Shown piece after piece: positions 32,145-41,672 of a stretch of 44,422 nt of DNA; within the stretch, counting starts at the first letter, position 1, and every line of letters begins with the position of its first letter. Source of the stretch: CAZAKO01 sp964546145 (GTDB lineage Bacteria > Fidelibacterota > UBA2242); contig CAZJIU010000009.1 of NCBI GenBank assembly GCA_964546145.1, positions 1-44,422 on the forward strand. The letters run 5' to 3'. Under the pieces are notes generated by a model. The model made no database searches. It was not told the DNA's origin and saw only the letters and a program-made list of their open reading frames with translations. A program made the position numbers and the translations under genes.

Positions 32145-34964
32145 TTATCTCCTGATTATGGCGACCCGTTTGAGAAAAGTCTCCGGCAATTTTAGACCGA
32201 GCTCCTTTGCCAGTGACAGATTTAGTCCAATCTGAATCGGTACGCAATCTTGGATCGGAATATTTTTCGGAGGAGTGCCGGCGATGACTTTTATCATCAC
32301 CTTAGCCACTTCGCGTCCGACTTCGTAATAATCAGCTCCAACTGCAATCAGAGCGCCGCGTTCGACATCCGAAGGGCTGTTCGCAAAATAGGGAATTTTG
32401 TGTTTTCTAAGAATCTCTGAAATTGATTCAATCGCCAACAATACTGTATTATCGCCGCTGGTAAAAAATATATCCACGTTGCGATCCAGAATTGAATGCA
32501 AGGCATCCATGACCTCGGTTGTGCTGGTGACATTAGCTTCAATCAGTTCGAAGCCGTATTGCTGGGCCACCGCCCGGGCTTTGATTGTACAAGCCTCAGA
32601 GCAGGCTTCGCTGGGATTCCAGACGATTCCAACCCGTTTGGCGTGCGGCAACAATTCCCGCATGACCTTGAAACTCTCCTCAACTGGCTGAAAAGTTGCC
32701 ACACCGGTCAACTGCGGCAGATGCTTGGTAGGATTCTTGGCGACACCCATCCGATAGGGATCGGTTACTGCTCCGAAAACATGCGGGATTCTTTTATTAG
32801 CCTGAGCCATAATCTGCAGCGCAGGAGTTGAAAGCGAAATGATATAATCGTACTTGCGGCGCACTATATCCTGAGCTATTGACTGTCCGAGAGTAAATTC
32901 ATTCTGTGCATTTTTTCGCTCAACGATAATGTTGTATTTTTTTAGAACACCGCTGGCATTCAGCTCATCCATTACTCCCTGAGCACATTCCTCCATCATA
33001 CTGTGGGAACTGAACTGAAACAATACGAGAGTTTTTGGGATTGATATAGTTTCGGCAGATTTATTTTCATCGATGATTAAAGTTGCCCGCTCGAGAACAG
33101 CTGCCGGGATTTTTAAGCCTATTTCGCGGGCAACGTTCTTGTTCAGACCAATTGTCAACTTGGTATATATTTCAAAGGGGATCTGAGCCGGATTGGCGCC
33201 TTTGATAATCCGGTCGACAAGGTGAGCGGCTTGAATGCCGCTGGAAGTATAATCATAGCCAAGTGCTAACAGAGCTCCATCGGCGAGTCGCTCCACGTCG
33301 CTAAGAAAAATCGGAATATTCCGGATTCGGGCAGCTTTAACAACAGCATCGAATGCTGAGTAAATAATATTATCCGGTGGCAGCACAAAAACATCAATAC
33401 CTTTGTTTACCAACGATAAAGCCGCCTGGTAAACCTCCGCCGAATTGGAGGCATTGGTTCCCTCGAAACGATACTGCGGATATTTAGCTAAGGCCTTTTT
33501 CAGGTTGTTGACATTGAAAACAACGTTAGCCTGCGAAGGATCCCAGAGGCAGCCAATTTTCAATTGACCCGGGAAAAACAGATTGACTATTTCGAGGGTT
33601 TTATCCATCGGGACGGCACCATAGACACCGGTGACATTCGCCAGATGCAGACTGTCGTTCTGACCGGCTCCGATGATAAAAGGATTAGCGACAGTCGCAA
33701 AGACGACCGGACGGTTTTTGACCTTATTGATCGCCGCCTGAGTAGCCGAAGTCGAGATTGTTAGAATCAGATCAACGTCGTCGCGCAGAAATTTATCAAT
33801 AATTGTGTTGATAACCGGCGCATCGCCATGAGCGTTTTCGAGGATTATCCGGCAATTCTTGCCGTCATTATAGCCGAGATTTTGCATTTCCTTGACAAAA
33901 CTGTCACGGGTAACATCCAGCAGACTATTGTCGGTAAACTGGACAACCCCGATTTTGGTTTTTTGGCGGACAGGATTAGGTTTGAAAAGCAGAATTCCGG
34001 CGATAATCAGGATTACCGCAGCCAGTCCTCCGAGAATCCAGCGGCTGGATTTGGTCTGAAATAAGTTTTTAAAGTTAAGGCGACGCCGCGCCCGGGTGAC
34101 CGATTTATCGGCGATGATTTTCGAGATAACGAGAGTGAGCAAAACGAAAAGGGCGGTGAGCAATTTAAGGTCAATCGGATTCATGCCGATAAAGAGGGCA
34201 AAGGCAATCATAAAACGAAAAACTACCGAACCGATGATGACGCTTGAGAATTGCAGGTAAACCGAACGGCTTTTAATGATTGACTCGCCGATGATGACCG
34301 AAGCCAGACCAATTAACACAGTACCAATGCCCATCCCGATGTCGGCAAATCCCTGATACTGCGCCACCAGCCCACCGGAGAGCCCAACCAAACCGTTGGC
34401 GAGAGCTACTCCGATTAAGGTGAGATATTTGACATCCTGCCCGACTGCTCCAGCCATTGTTGGATTGTTACCGGTGACGCGCATAGCGATGCCGAGGTCC
34501 GTTTTAAAGAACAAACTAACCAGCAGCCAGCTTAGGGTAATGCAAACAACCAGCACGATAGTGTACCAGATTTCTTGCGGCAGGCCGGGATTGAAATGCG
34601 CCATCTGCGAAAATGCCGTCGTTTGCGCCAGTAACGGAATGTTAGAACGCCCCATAATGTGCAGATTAATTGAGTAAAGTCCGGTCATTACCAGAATACC
34701 AGCCAGTAAGCTATTGATGTTGAGTTTGGTGTGAATCAAGGCAGTAGCGGCACCAGCCAATAGACCCACGCCAAAGGCGCCGATTAGAGCGATTAGCGGA
34801 TTACCGCCTGAAACAATAATAATAGCTGCTACAGCTGCACCGCTCGTGAAACTGCCGTCCACAGTAATATCGGCAAAATTGTGAATGCGAAAGGTAATAT
34901 AAATTCCCATCGCCATTAGGGCATACAGAAAACCGAGGTTGAGAGCACCGACCCAAAGCTCCAT
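32145..34964 (-). CDS. ABC permease fused to two tandem substrate-binding domains
   Basis: A 939-residue single frame. Residues 1 to about 300 are a COG4120-type permease with eight or more helices (NFADITVDGSFTSGAAVAAI, ALIGAFGVGLLAGAATALIH). Residues about 310-330 form a transmembrane helix (LGGLAAVILIIAGILLF). Residues about 335-620 are a first COG2984-type binding domain (TISTSATQAAINKVKNRPV, VNKGIDVFVLPPDNIIYSAF). Residues about 645-935 are a second copy (LLPHAKRVGIVWNPSEAC, DIFFTSGDNTVLLAIES). Normally these are separate genes, with one lipoprotein binding protein. Strong GGAG before the ATG. No stop or frameshift interrupts the fusion. Confidence 0.92.
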   Translation of the reverse strand: MELWVGALNLGFLYALMAMGIYITFRIHNFADITVDGSFTSGAAVAAIIIVSGGNPLIALIGAFGVGLLAGAATALIHTKLNINSLLAGILVMTGLYSINLHIMGRSNIPLLAQTTAFSQMAHFNPGLPQEIWYTIVLVVCITLSWLLVSLFFKTDLGIAMRVTGNNPTMAGAVGQDVKYLTLIGVALANGLVGLSGGLVAQYQGFADIGMGIGTVLIGLASVIIGESIIKSRSVYLQFSSVIIGSVVFRFMIAFALFIGMNPIDLKLLTALFVLLTLVISKIIADKSVTRARRRLNFKNLFQTKSSRWILGGLAAVILIIAGILLFKPNPVRQKTKIGVVQFTDNSLLDVTRDSFVKEMQNLGYNDGKNCRIILENAHGDAPVINTIIDKFLRDDVDLILTISTSATQAAINKVKNRPVVFATVANPFIIGAGQNDSLHLANVTGVYGAVPMDKTLEIVNLFFPGQLKIGCLWDPSQANVVFNVNNLKKALAKYPQYRFEGTNASNSAEVYQAALSLVNKGIDVFVLPPDNIIYSAFDAVVKAARIRNIPIFLSDVERLADGALLALGYDYTSSGIQAAHLVDRIIKGANPAQIPFEIYTKLTIGLNKNVAREIGLKIPAAVLERATLIIDENKSAETISIPKTLVLFQFSSHSMMEECAQGVMDELNASGVLKKYNIIVERKNAQNEFTLGQSIAQDIVRRKYDYIISLSTPALQIMAQANKRIPHVFGAVTDPYRMGVAKNPTKHLPQLTGVATFQPVEESFKVMRELLPHAKRVGIVWNPSEACSEACTIKARAVAQQYGFELIEANVTSTTEVMDALHSILDRNVDIFFTSGDNTVLLAIESISEILRKHKIPYFANSPSDVERGALIAVGADYYEVGREVAKVMIKVIAGTPPKNIPIQDCVPIQIGLNLSLAKELGLKLPETFLKRVAIIRR

Positions 34965-34997
34965 TTAATCTATCTCCTTGAGTGAAACCTGAAGCAT

Positions 34998-36215
34998 TTA
35001 AAACTCGAGATCAATCAATCCGATCAAGCCACTGCTGAAGCGGCTGCCGTCAAGAATATGGATGATTTTGCTGACTTCAGATTCGCTGGTAATACGTTTT
35101 AACTCCTGCTGAAAATTGGCTGCTTTCTTGTTCAGTGGTCCCCTTTCGAATATTGCTGCATGGAGGTGAATGTTCGATTGGTCCGGTAATAGATGAGCAA
35201 TTTCATTCGGGACATCGTCTTTCTTACGGACTGCCAGCCCGCAGCCAATCACGGTCTTATTGAAATCGGTTGGTTCAACCGGAAAATCCATCCATTCGGC
35301 GAAATTTTCGGGGCTGTAGATGCTCAGTCCATTTCCCGGCTTATTCTCAATAATCGGCACTTTCTTAAGGTACATTCCCAGTAATCCCTTGCTCTCGGCA
35401 ATCAGGACGACACCCATGGCTTCAGCTGAACTCAACTCGGTAATAATCGCTACCAATTGGCTCAGATCAACAAAGCCTTCTTGGCATTCGAAAGCCGCGA
35501 TTCGACTGAAATTTCCGGTGAGATTGATGCCGAAAAAGAACTTGTATTCAATATTCGAATTTTCCTCAGAAATCAGCATGTAATCAACAACCGGTCTCCT
35601 GACAGCCGGAAAGTAAAAGAGATTGCCTTTGATAATTACCGCTTCGCCAAAAAGATTCTTGGTACTTTTATAATCATCGCCAAGAGCCGCGAATCCCAAA
35701 CCAAATTGCAGTTCACCAGCCTTGACTGTTTGTAAGTCATTTGGACCGTAAGTGGAATCAGCCATCTTATCCTGAGAACCGATAAGAGTCAGGTGACCCG
35801 GGGCAGCATCAGGGGAAAAATATTCGATAGAAATACCATCCTTAGTTAACAACTTAGCAGCGACATCTCCTTCCGGTTGGGTTTGCAGAGTGTTGATTTC
35901 ATCCGCTGAAGTCAGAATCCGGAACAAATTGATAAAACCACTCATCCGAAAAACATCCGCAATCGTTGGACTGAGACTGCAGAGGATGATTTCGCCATCC
36001 ACTTTTTTCAGTTGCTTCTGAAAAAGTAACAGAACCCGCAATCCGGCACTGCTAATGTAACTGATCCGGGTGAAATCAATGACGATTGTACGTTCGCCGG
36101 ATTCGCTCAGGTTTTCCAGGTACTGCTCGACTGTCTGAGCCGTCAAGCTGTCAATCCGGCCAATGATCTGCAAGGTTACTACGCCGGCAATGCGTTGGGG
36201 ATTAATTTCGATCAT
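34998..36215 (-). CDS. STAS-domain protein with unknown C-terminal domain
   Basis: A 405-residue protein. Residues 1 to about 105 form a STAS domain (VTLQIIGRIDSLTAQTVEQY, TIVIDFTRISYISSAGLRVL) with a Ser-Ser pair at the expected phosphorylation site in SYISSAGL. Residues about 125-405 form a domain I do not recognise, with YGPNDLQTVKAGELQFGLGF and IITELSSAEAMGVVLIAES. It is the first gene of the ABC group, 33 bases before the permease fusion, so it may regulate the transporter or a partner-switching pathway. Confidence 0.87.
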   Translation of the reverse strand: MIEINPQRIAGVVTLQIIGRIDSLTAQTVEQYLENLSESGERTIVIDFTRISYISSAGLRVLLLFQKQLKKVDGEIILCSLSPTIADVFRMSGFINLFRILTSADEINTLQTQPEGDVAAKLLTKDGISIEYFSPDAAPGHLTLIGSQDKMADSTYGPNDLQTVKAGELQFGLGFAALGDDYKSTKNLFGEAVIIKGNLFYFPAVRRPVVDYMLISEENSNIEYKFFFGINLTGNFSRIAAFECQEGFVDLSQLVAIITELSSAEAMGVVLIAESKGLLGMYLKKVPIIENKPGNGLSIYSPENFAEWMDFPVEPTDFNKTVIGCGLAVRKKDDVPNEIAHLLPDQSNIHLHAAIFERGPLNKKAANFQQELKRITSESEVSKIIHILDGSRFSSGLIGLIDLEF

Positions 36216-36585
36216 GATGTCAATTCCCTGTTTTTATCCAGTGATTCTGATTACTGGATTTGCTCTGTATTTGAAATAAAGTGGCAAGCTCTCTCTTTCG
36301 GATTTTTCACAGTAAATCCACGCAGTTCCATTTTGGTTCTTGAGTTTTCTTGATTCTTATTGATTTCTTCTTGGTACACTTGCTTGGTATTCACTCTCTG
36401 GCATTAAATATAACTTCTTGTTGGTTTAGAAAAAATGGTTCATTGCCAATTTGTATGGATGAGCAGGCAATGCTTATATTTTCTTTTCGTAATGCTTCCA
36501 GCCTGCTCCTGAAATAGGAGGGCTGGCAGGTGCGTTGCGACATTTTTGGCTATACCGCAGGGTGATGTAGCCAGTGATGATATTT
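36216..36585 (-). other. Non-coding leader with several inverted repeats
   Basis: About 370 bases without a convincing gene, upstream of the STAS-ABC group on the minus strand and downstream of the PEGA gene. Inverted repeats: ATCCAGT/ACTGGAT (36236-36259), CATTGCC/GGCAATG (36441-36472), GAGCAGGC/GCCTGCTC (36461-36508), CCAGCC and CTCCT/AGGAG and GGCTGG (36498-36526), TGGCTA/TAGCCA (36547-36573). The second, third and fourth share bases, so they are mutually exclusive. No T-runs follow, so they are not intrinsic terminators. A structured 5' leader is possible. Confidence 0.45.
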
Positions 36586-37102
36586 TTATATATTAAAATT
36601 CACTACTAAACGTGGACCGAAATATTCGATTGTGTACATAGCTAGCTGGAAACCAACATTCACATAAAGTTTGTTCTGGATGGGCCAGCTTCTGAAAATG
36701 CCCAATTGTGCCGATGGATATATTAACGTCATAAATGTCTTCAAAGTAACGGTTGCGCATCTCTTTGCGACCATAACCCAGTGCAGCTTCGAGGTAGGCC
36801 TGTTTTAAGAAATCCGGAGTAAATTGATAAAAAAAGAACAAATTGAACACGTTTATGTGGTAATTATTATAAGATATTTTCCAGAAATCCATCCGGCAAC
36901 CCAGTGAATGCCTCGGTTTATAGGGATACTTAAGATTAATTGATATCAGGATGGCATAAAATTCACGGTTGACCGCATAGAAAAAATTGAGACCGGCACC
37001 GTATTGAAAAGTAGACCAATTGATTCGCCGGGAATTCAAATATATTTCGTATTTGCTATTATAGGGCTGGCTGGATCTGGATTCGCTGATAGTGAGAGGC
37101 AT
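36586..37102 (-). pseudogene. Barrel-like C-terminus of the PEGA gene, in two shifted frames
   Basis: After the stop of the PEGA frame, coding-like sequence continues in a second frame (NWSTFQYGAGLNFFYAVNRE, LEAALGYGRKEMRNRYFEDI) to about 36720. It then continues in a third frame (YPSAQLGIFRSWPIQNKLYV, YFGPRLVVNFNI) to a TAA at 36586. Both look like outer-membrane barrel strands and end in a terminal aromatic/hydrophobic pattern. Each switch corresponds to one extra base, the second near GTTAATATATCC. This is most likely the 3' part of the upstream gene broken by two frameshifts or two sequence errors. Confidence 0.7.
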
Positions 37103-37937
37103 AGTCTTTCTGGCGGACTGTCAACCGGTGATTGCCGATAGAAATTACCTTTTCGTAAATCGGTAAAGTCCCAAACGGTTTACCGTCAATCAGGATGGTG
37201 GCTCCGATTGGGTTTCCGGTAACTGTGATAAATCCGTTGGCATTTACTAAAATTGCGTTGAGTCTACGTTTTTCAGCAGGATAAATAGTAAAATTCTGGC
37301 TATAATCAAGGAAACCTGTTTTTTTAATTTTTATATCATAGATGCCTGAATTAATATTGTTGTAGGTGTAGGGTGTCGTGCCGATATTCTGACCATTTAA
37401 ATATATGTCAGCCCCCTCGGGTTTGGATTCGATAGTAAGACTAGTGACATTATCTGGTAGCTGATTGATTGCTGGCGAACCTAAGAGCTTTTCTAGAATA
37501 GCCGGAATTGCGTCGGTTAGTAGCTTTTCCAGTTCACCCTGGAAGTTATGGGTTGCGGTCAGCTCGATGCGACCTGTTTCGACGTCAATTATCCAGAGTT
37601 CAATAGTGAATAATTTCCCAAATTTGCCGACTGATCCCGTCAGCATTTTTTGCATGCCGAGTAATTGTCCGGCTTCGATGACGCATTTATTGGAGGTACA
37701 GCCGCTTTGCTGAAATCCCTGTTCTTTAAGAATCTCGTTCATCCGGCTGCGATCCAGCAGATTGTATTGGGGATAGTTGATTACCGATGCTCTGAGATGG
37801 TTTGTTAGAATTTGAGCCTCTTCTTCGGATATTACATTATTGCTGGTTAGTGAATAAACGGCAATTGTCGTTCGGTTCTGGGAAAAGGCAAAGTACCAGG
37901 AGAAGAGAATTAATAAAATTAATTTTAACTTTTTCAT
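37059..37937 (-). CDS. CsgG-like/PEGA-domain exported protein (N-terminal part)
   Basis: Signal peptide MKKLKLILLILFSWYFAFSQ, then a roughly 130-residue CsgG-like or DUF2380-type domain (TIAVYSLTSNNVISEEEAQI, YNLLDRSRMNEILKEQGFQQ, AGQLLGMQKMLTGSVGKFG). Two PEGA repeats follow (IESKPEGADIYLNGQNIGT and VTGNPIGATILIDGKPFGT). It stops at 37059 where a barrel would continue. The 43-base overlap with the next frame suggests frameshifting. The ATG at 37937 is preferred to a TTG at 37943. The intact protein would be secreted or outer-membrane associated. Confidence 0.82.
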   Translation of the reverse strand: MKKLKLILLILFSWYFAFSQNRTTIAVYSLTSNNVISEEEAQILTNHLRASVINYPQYNLLDRSRMNEILKEQGFQQSGCTSNKCVIEAGQLLGMQKMLTGSVGKFGKLFTIELWIIDVETGRIELTATHNFQGELEKLLTDAIPAILEKLLGSPAINQLPDNVTSLTIESKPEGADIYLNGQNIGTTPYTYNNINSGIYDIKIKKTGFLDYSQNFTIYPAEKRRLNAILVNANGFITVTGNPIGATILIDGKPFGTLPIYEKVISIGNHRLTVRQKDYASHYQRIQIQPAL

Positions 37938-38048
37938 CCGCAACTCACGGCGGTATTATTTTAATTTTAAATTAAGAGTCGGCGACTTGATTAGCAATAA
38001 ATTATTAGCGGGAGTGTTTTAATCTGTGAGCCGGATCATAATGGTTTA

Positions 38049-39281
38049 TCAGGGAACCTGAATCCGGTAAACAGCGCAAGCTGGTTTTCCTGTAACGCTA
38101 TATTCACCAACAATTGCGGGAATGATAAAGGATTGACCTTGATGGAAAGCCATTCTTTGGCGCGGTTTTCCCCACCTGATTGTCCCCAAACCATCGAGGA
38201 TCAGCAGTATTTCAACTCGCCTAGCGGTTGGGAAAAACTGGCGATTATTAGCGAGTGAAAATCTACTAACAGTGAATTCGGCAGCTGGCGTCGGGTAGTG
38301 AATTTCGGCAAGAGAACTCGAAGGTTTAATAATTTTAGCGGATTTAGCAGAATAATCAAGCGCCGTCATCAAGGTTTTAACATCCTGGAATTTCCGGGTT
38401 AATCCGCTACGGATGACATTATCCGAATTTGCCATACATTCGAGGAGATTACCCCTGAGGTAAGTATGCGGCATACCGGGGTGAATATAGAGTCCTTCAC
38501 CCTGTTTCAAATTTACCAGGCGGAGGAAAAAGATGGTAAAAAGTCCAATGTCCTTCTTACTATATTTTTGGTAGGCATCCAGGAATAATTTTTCGCGTAT
38601 TGATGGTCGGCTTTTTGAGTGGAGTCGTCGGGCAAGTGCAGCCGTTTTTTCCTGGTAGAAGAGGGGCTTGGTATTATAGAGGTGAACGAAGGTTTGATAT
38701 AATAGTCGGATGGATTCAGTTTGTTGCTCTTTGATTGTAGGAGTATCGGGGAATATGTTTGCCAACGCTTCAGTTTTGAAGAATTGAGCGATTTCGGGAT
38801 ATTTTTTAATGGTTGTGTGTAACTCCTGATAACTGGCAAAACCGGCCAGGAGGATTAATGAATCCAGGGCAATTGCGATTTCCGGTTTGTGGTTGTCATC
38901 GGGAAAGTGGTCTGGATCATTTTTATGCAGTAGGACTGCCAACCCCTTACTGGGGTGAGCCTGAATTGAAAGAGGTTCAGCTACTGAGACTACTTTTAAC
39001 ATAAATGGTAGTTGTTGACCAAATTGGTTATTCAGGTCTTTTCCGAGAATTTCTTCAGGAAACCGGCGAATCAATTCATGTAGTGGCAGCAATTTATCTT
39101 CCACCTGAATAGCTGAAGAGTTGCTGGGGTGAGCACCCATCCAGAGCTCGGCATAGGGCTTATCCGGTTTAGGCTTTTTGCCCATCAATTGGGGAATGAG
39201 GGCTGCCTGATTGCGCGTACCCCATTGATAATTTTGAATAGGGTTATGGAGTAGGAAGGGATGGTTAAATATTGAACTCAT
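38049..39281 (-). CDS. manA: Mannose-6-phosphate isomerase, class I
   Basis: A 410-residue type I phosphomannose isomerase interconverting mannose-6-P and fructose-6-P. Motifs are PYAELWMGAHPSNSSAI, SIQAHPSKGLAVLLH (zinc-binding Gln and His), DDNHKPEIAIAL and HPGMPHTYLRGNLLECMANS. It has a C-terminal cupin-like part. The ATG at 39281 starts the typical MSSIFNHPFLLHNPIQNYQW sequence. An open TTG at 39314 has no ribosome-binding site. Confidence 0.93.
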   Translation of the reverse strand: MSSIFNHPFLLHNPIQNYQWGTRNQAALIPQLMGKKPKPDKPYAELWMGAHPSNSSAIQVEDKLLPLHELIRRFPEEILGKDLNNQFGQQLPFMLKVVSVAEPLSIQAHPSKGLAVLLHKNDPDHFPDDNHKPEIAIALDSLILLAGFASYQELHTTIKKYPEIAQFFKTEALANIFPDTPTIKEQQTESIRLLYQTFVHLYNTKPLFYQEKTAALARRLHSKSRPSIREKLFLDAYQKYSKKDIGLFTIFFLRLVNLKQGEGLYIHPGMPHTYLRGNLLECMANSDNVIRSGLTRKFQDVKTLMTALDYSAKSAKIIKPSSSLAEIHYPTPAAEFTVSRFSLANNRQFFPTARRVEILLILDGLGTIRWGKPRQRMAFHQGQSFIIPAIVGEYSVTGKPACAVYRIQVP

Positions 39282-39319
39282 TAAGCAAGTTCCAATATTT
39301 TGAATGGCAAGCAAAAAAA

Positions 39320-39895
39320 TTATAGTGGACTGCGATAGTATTCAAAAGTATACCCGGTGTTATTCCAGTTGTCGAATTTCCGGACTAAATGGCTCTGATG
39401 GGTAAAGTTGAGGCTGACACCCTCCATGACGTGTCCGGTAATGTATAAATAGTCTTTGCGTCTGAGGGTATTCTGAAATACCCTTTTCAACATTTTGGCA
39501 ATGCCGAAATTGCGCTTGTCTTTTTGAACTACATAGGCATAGGTATAAATTGTATTTCCTTTGCCCAGATTTTCGTCGTATTGGGCCCACTCCTCCTTAG
39601 CGAAATTTTCCAGTGGTGCCCCAACGATAAATCCCTGGATTTCACCTTTGTAGCGGATGATAAATGGGAAGGTTTTAGGATAATTGAAATACTTTTTTAC
39701 CGAATTGCGATTGAAGCGGGCATTGCTGCCGAAATTGTCTACGAGAGTCTCGGAAATCCGCACGATTGTGCCGTATTCTGCTTCACCGAGATGCTCGATG
39801 AGTTCGATTGCAATTCCGTCGGGAGTAGAGGCTAATATCCGACTTTTGGTTTCGGAAAGGGTTACTTCAAACAGCTCCCGAGTGGTTTTATCCAT
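39320..39895 (-). CDS. GNAT-family N-acetyltransferase
   Basis: A 191-residue protein from the ATG at 39895. GNAT features are PFIIRYKGEIQGFIVGAPLE (strands 2-4), NTIYTYAYVVQKDKRNFGIA (acetyl-CoA loop region with the diverged RNFGIAKML in place of the usual RxxGxG/A) and a C-terminal strand. A TTG at 39946 extends the frame by 17 residues. Neither start has a clear ribosome-binding site. The acceptor is unknown. Confidence 0.78.
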   Translation of the reverse strand: MDKTTRELFEVTLSETKSRILASTPDGIAIELIEHLGEAEYGTIVRISETLVDNFGSNARFNRNSVKKYFNYPKTFPFIIRYKGEIQGFIVGAPLENFAKEEWAQYDENLGKGNTIYTYAYVVQKDKRNFGIAKMLKRVFQNTLRRKDYLYITGHVMEGVSLNFTHQSHLVRKFDNWNNTGYTFEYYRSPL

Positions 39896-39964
39896 TACGT
39901 TTGTAATATATGAATATTTTTGATTATCCAAGAATAAGTTTTTCAATTGATTTAAAATAGATAA

Positions 39965-40642
39965 TCAGATAATTCCCAGCCGTGCGGGCAGGGCATAAAA
40001 TGATTCGCGGTCTTGGACGTGATAGGTTTGTAGTCCGAGATTCTGAGCCGGAACAATATCGGCTGTTTCTGAATCACCAATCATTAGGACGTTTTGCGGG
40101 GCAATTCCGGATTGGTTAAGGATATAGCGAAATCCCTCGGAATGCGGTTTGATATAACGCAATTTTTCCTGTTTCGACAGAGGCATTTTCCCCACATCGG
40201 AAAAGGTCAAGCATTTCTCCGGCGGGAATATATGTCGCATCCCGATGCGGCTTAAAATACGATCGGTTATTTTGCCATTATTGGTTGTATAAAGGAAAAT
40301 CGCATAGTTTGCCGCAATCAGTTCGATAGTGCTAACGGCTCGCGGATCGAGCTGCAGATAGGTATCCACATCCATTCGCTCGTTAACTTCATCTTCGAAT
40401 TCCTCGAAACTGACGTCGTAATAATACAGGAGTGTAAGAGTAGAGGTAGGTTTACCCTTGATGATGGTGCGAAGTTCCTCTTTTTTACGCAGGAATTCGG
40501 TCTGGAGTTCTTGCAGCTCGCGGCCACTTTTCTTCGCCAGCAAATGAATTGCGGATGTCGGATAAATGTTATCCATTGCTTTGCTGACGGGATACAGAGT
40601 GCCGTCCAGATCGAAAATTAGCAGGCTTAAATCGCGCTTCAT
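39965..40642 (-). CDS. HAD-superfamily hydrolase
   Basis: A 225-residue haloacid dehalogenase-type phosphatase. Motif I is LIFDLDGTLYPV (nucleophile Asp 11), motif II YTTNNGKI, and the metal motif MIGDSETADIVPA. The helical cap spans about 20-100. This group includes pyrimidine nucleotidase-like and other phosphatases, and the substrate is unknown. It lies 7 bases after the Mut7-C gene. Confidence 0.9.
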   Translation of the reverse strand: MKRDLSLLIFDLDGTLYPVSKAMDNIYPTSAIHLLAKKSGRELQELQTEFLRKKEELRTIIKGKPTSTLTLLYYYDVSFEEFEDEVNERMDVDTYLQLDPRAVSTIELIAANYAIFLYTTNNGKITDRILSRIGMRHIFPPEKCLTFSDVGKMPLSKQEKLRYIKPHSEGFRYILNQSGIAPQNVLMIGDSETADIVPAQNLGLQTYHVQDRESFYALPARLGII

Positions 40643-40649
40643 GAATTGA

Positions 40650-41114
40650 TCAGGGTTCGTGTTGCTGAGTTATAGTTTTGAGCATTCGCAGGACACTTTC
40701 AGTATGAGTCCCGCGCCAGTAAATTTTACCGCAGTTAGGACAGCGGGAGAAATCAGTGTAGAAATTATAGGATTTATCCGGCACCTTGCCTTGAGCCTCG
40801 ATTTTCGGGATTGGATTAACCGGTACATTGCAGTCCAAACAGCGACTGAAGAGCTTTTCTGACCTGATTTCGATCGGTAGCTCGTTAATCAAAAATGCCA
40901 GTTGTTGCTTAATGTTTTCAGAGGGAATAAAGATCACTTTTTGGTTTGGATGTTGCCCTTTATAGCGAGAGTTGCGAGTGAGTAGAATTCGATCTGGTAA
41001 ATCGAGTTTTAGACAATTATCAGCAGCTCTTTGCGGCGGATAAATTGCATCATAGCCGAGAATTCGGAGATAGCGCGCAAGTTTACCCAGCATATTGTCA
41101 ATTACAAACTTCAC
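40650..41114 (-). CDS. Mut7-C RNase-domain protein
   Basis: A 154-residue protein with the Mut7-C opening FVIDNMLGKLARYLRILGYD and LLTRNSRY, followed by a zinc ribbon (CLDCNVPVNPIP and CPNCGKIYWRGTH). Mut7-C is a predicted PIN-like RNase with a C-terminal zinc ribbon. It is co-transcribed with the HAD gene and divergent from pyrF, with 103 bases between. Confidence 0.9.
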   Translation of the reverse strand: MKFVIDNMLGKLARYLRILGYDAIYPPQRAADNCLKLDLPDRILLTRNSRYKGQHPNQKVIFIPSENIKQQLAFLINELPIEIRSEKLFSRCLDCNVPVNPIPKIEAQGKVPDKSYNFYTDFSRCPNCGKIYWRGTHTESVLRMLKTITQQHEP

Positions 41115-41217
41115 CTGCTAAAACTCTAAAAAATTGATTAAATTGGCAATGATAATCTTGGAATCGGGAAAGAATCACTGTTGAAATAATTCGAAAAAAA
41201 GCGTACTTTCCGGCGCA

Positions 41218-41672
41218 ATGAAATTCAATCAATTTTTTCAAAAATGCCTTCAGCAAAAAGCTACGTTTTTGACCGTGGGGATTGATCCGGATCCGGGAAA
41301 ATTACCCACCGGTTTTGCGCATACGCCGCAGGGAGTATATAGTTTTTGCCGGGAAGTAATTCGTATAACTTCCGATTTAACCCCGGCGTATAAATTTAAT
41401 TTTGCCTTTTTCGAACTGTGGGGCTGGCGGGGTATGCGAATCCTGGAGCGCCTGGTTGCTGAGGTGCCGGAGGATATTCTTCTGATTGCTGATGCCAAAC
41501 GGGGTGATATCGGCAACAGTGCTAAATTTTATGCCCAGGCAATTTTGGATACCTTAAACTTCCGGGCAGTTACAATTAATCCCTATTTAGGCAGCGATAG
41601 TCTCAAGCCGTTTATCGAGAATGAAGCAAAAGGTGCTTTTGTACTCTGCCTTACTTCCAATCCTTCTGCCGG
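41218..41672 (+). CDS. pyrF: Orotidine 5'-phosphate decarboxylase, type 2 (3' end in gap)
   Basis: The first 151 residues of a type 2 OMP decarboxylase: FLTVGIDPDPGKLP, YKFNFAFFELWGWRG, LLIADAKRGDIGNSAKFYA (catalytic Lys and Asp), TINPYLGSDSLKPFIE and CLTSNPSAG. This is the final step in UMP synthesis. The sequence runs into the gap, so the C-terminal 110-120 residues expected for the family are missing. Confidence 0.93.
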
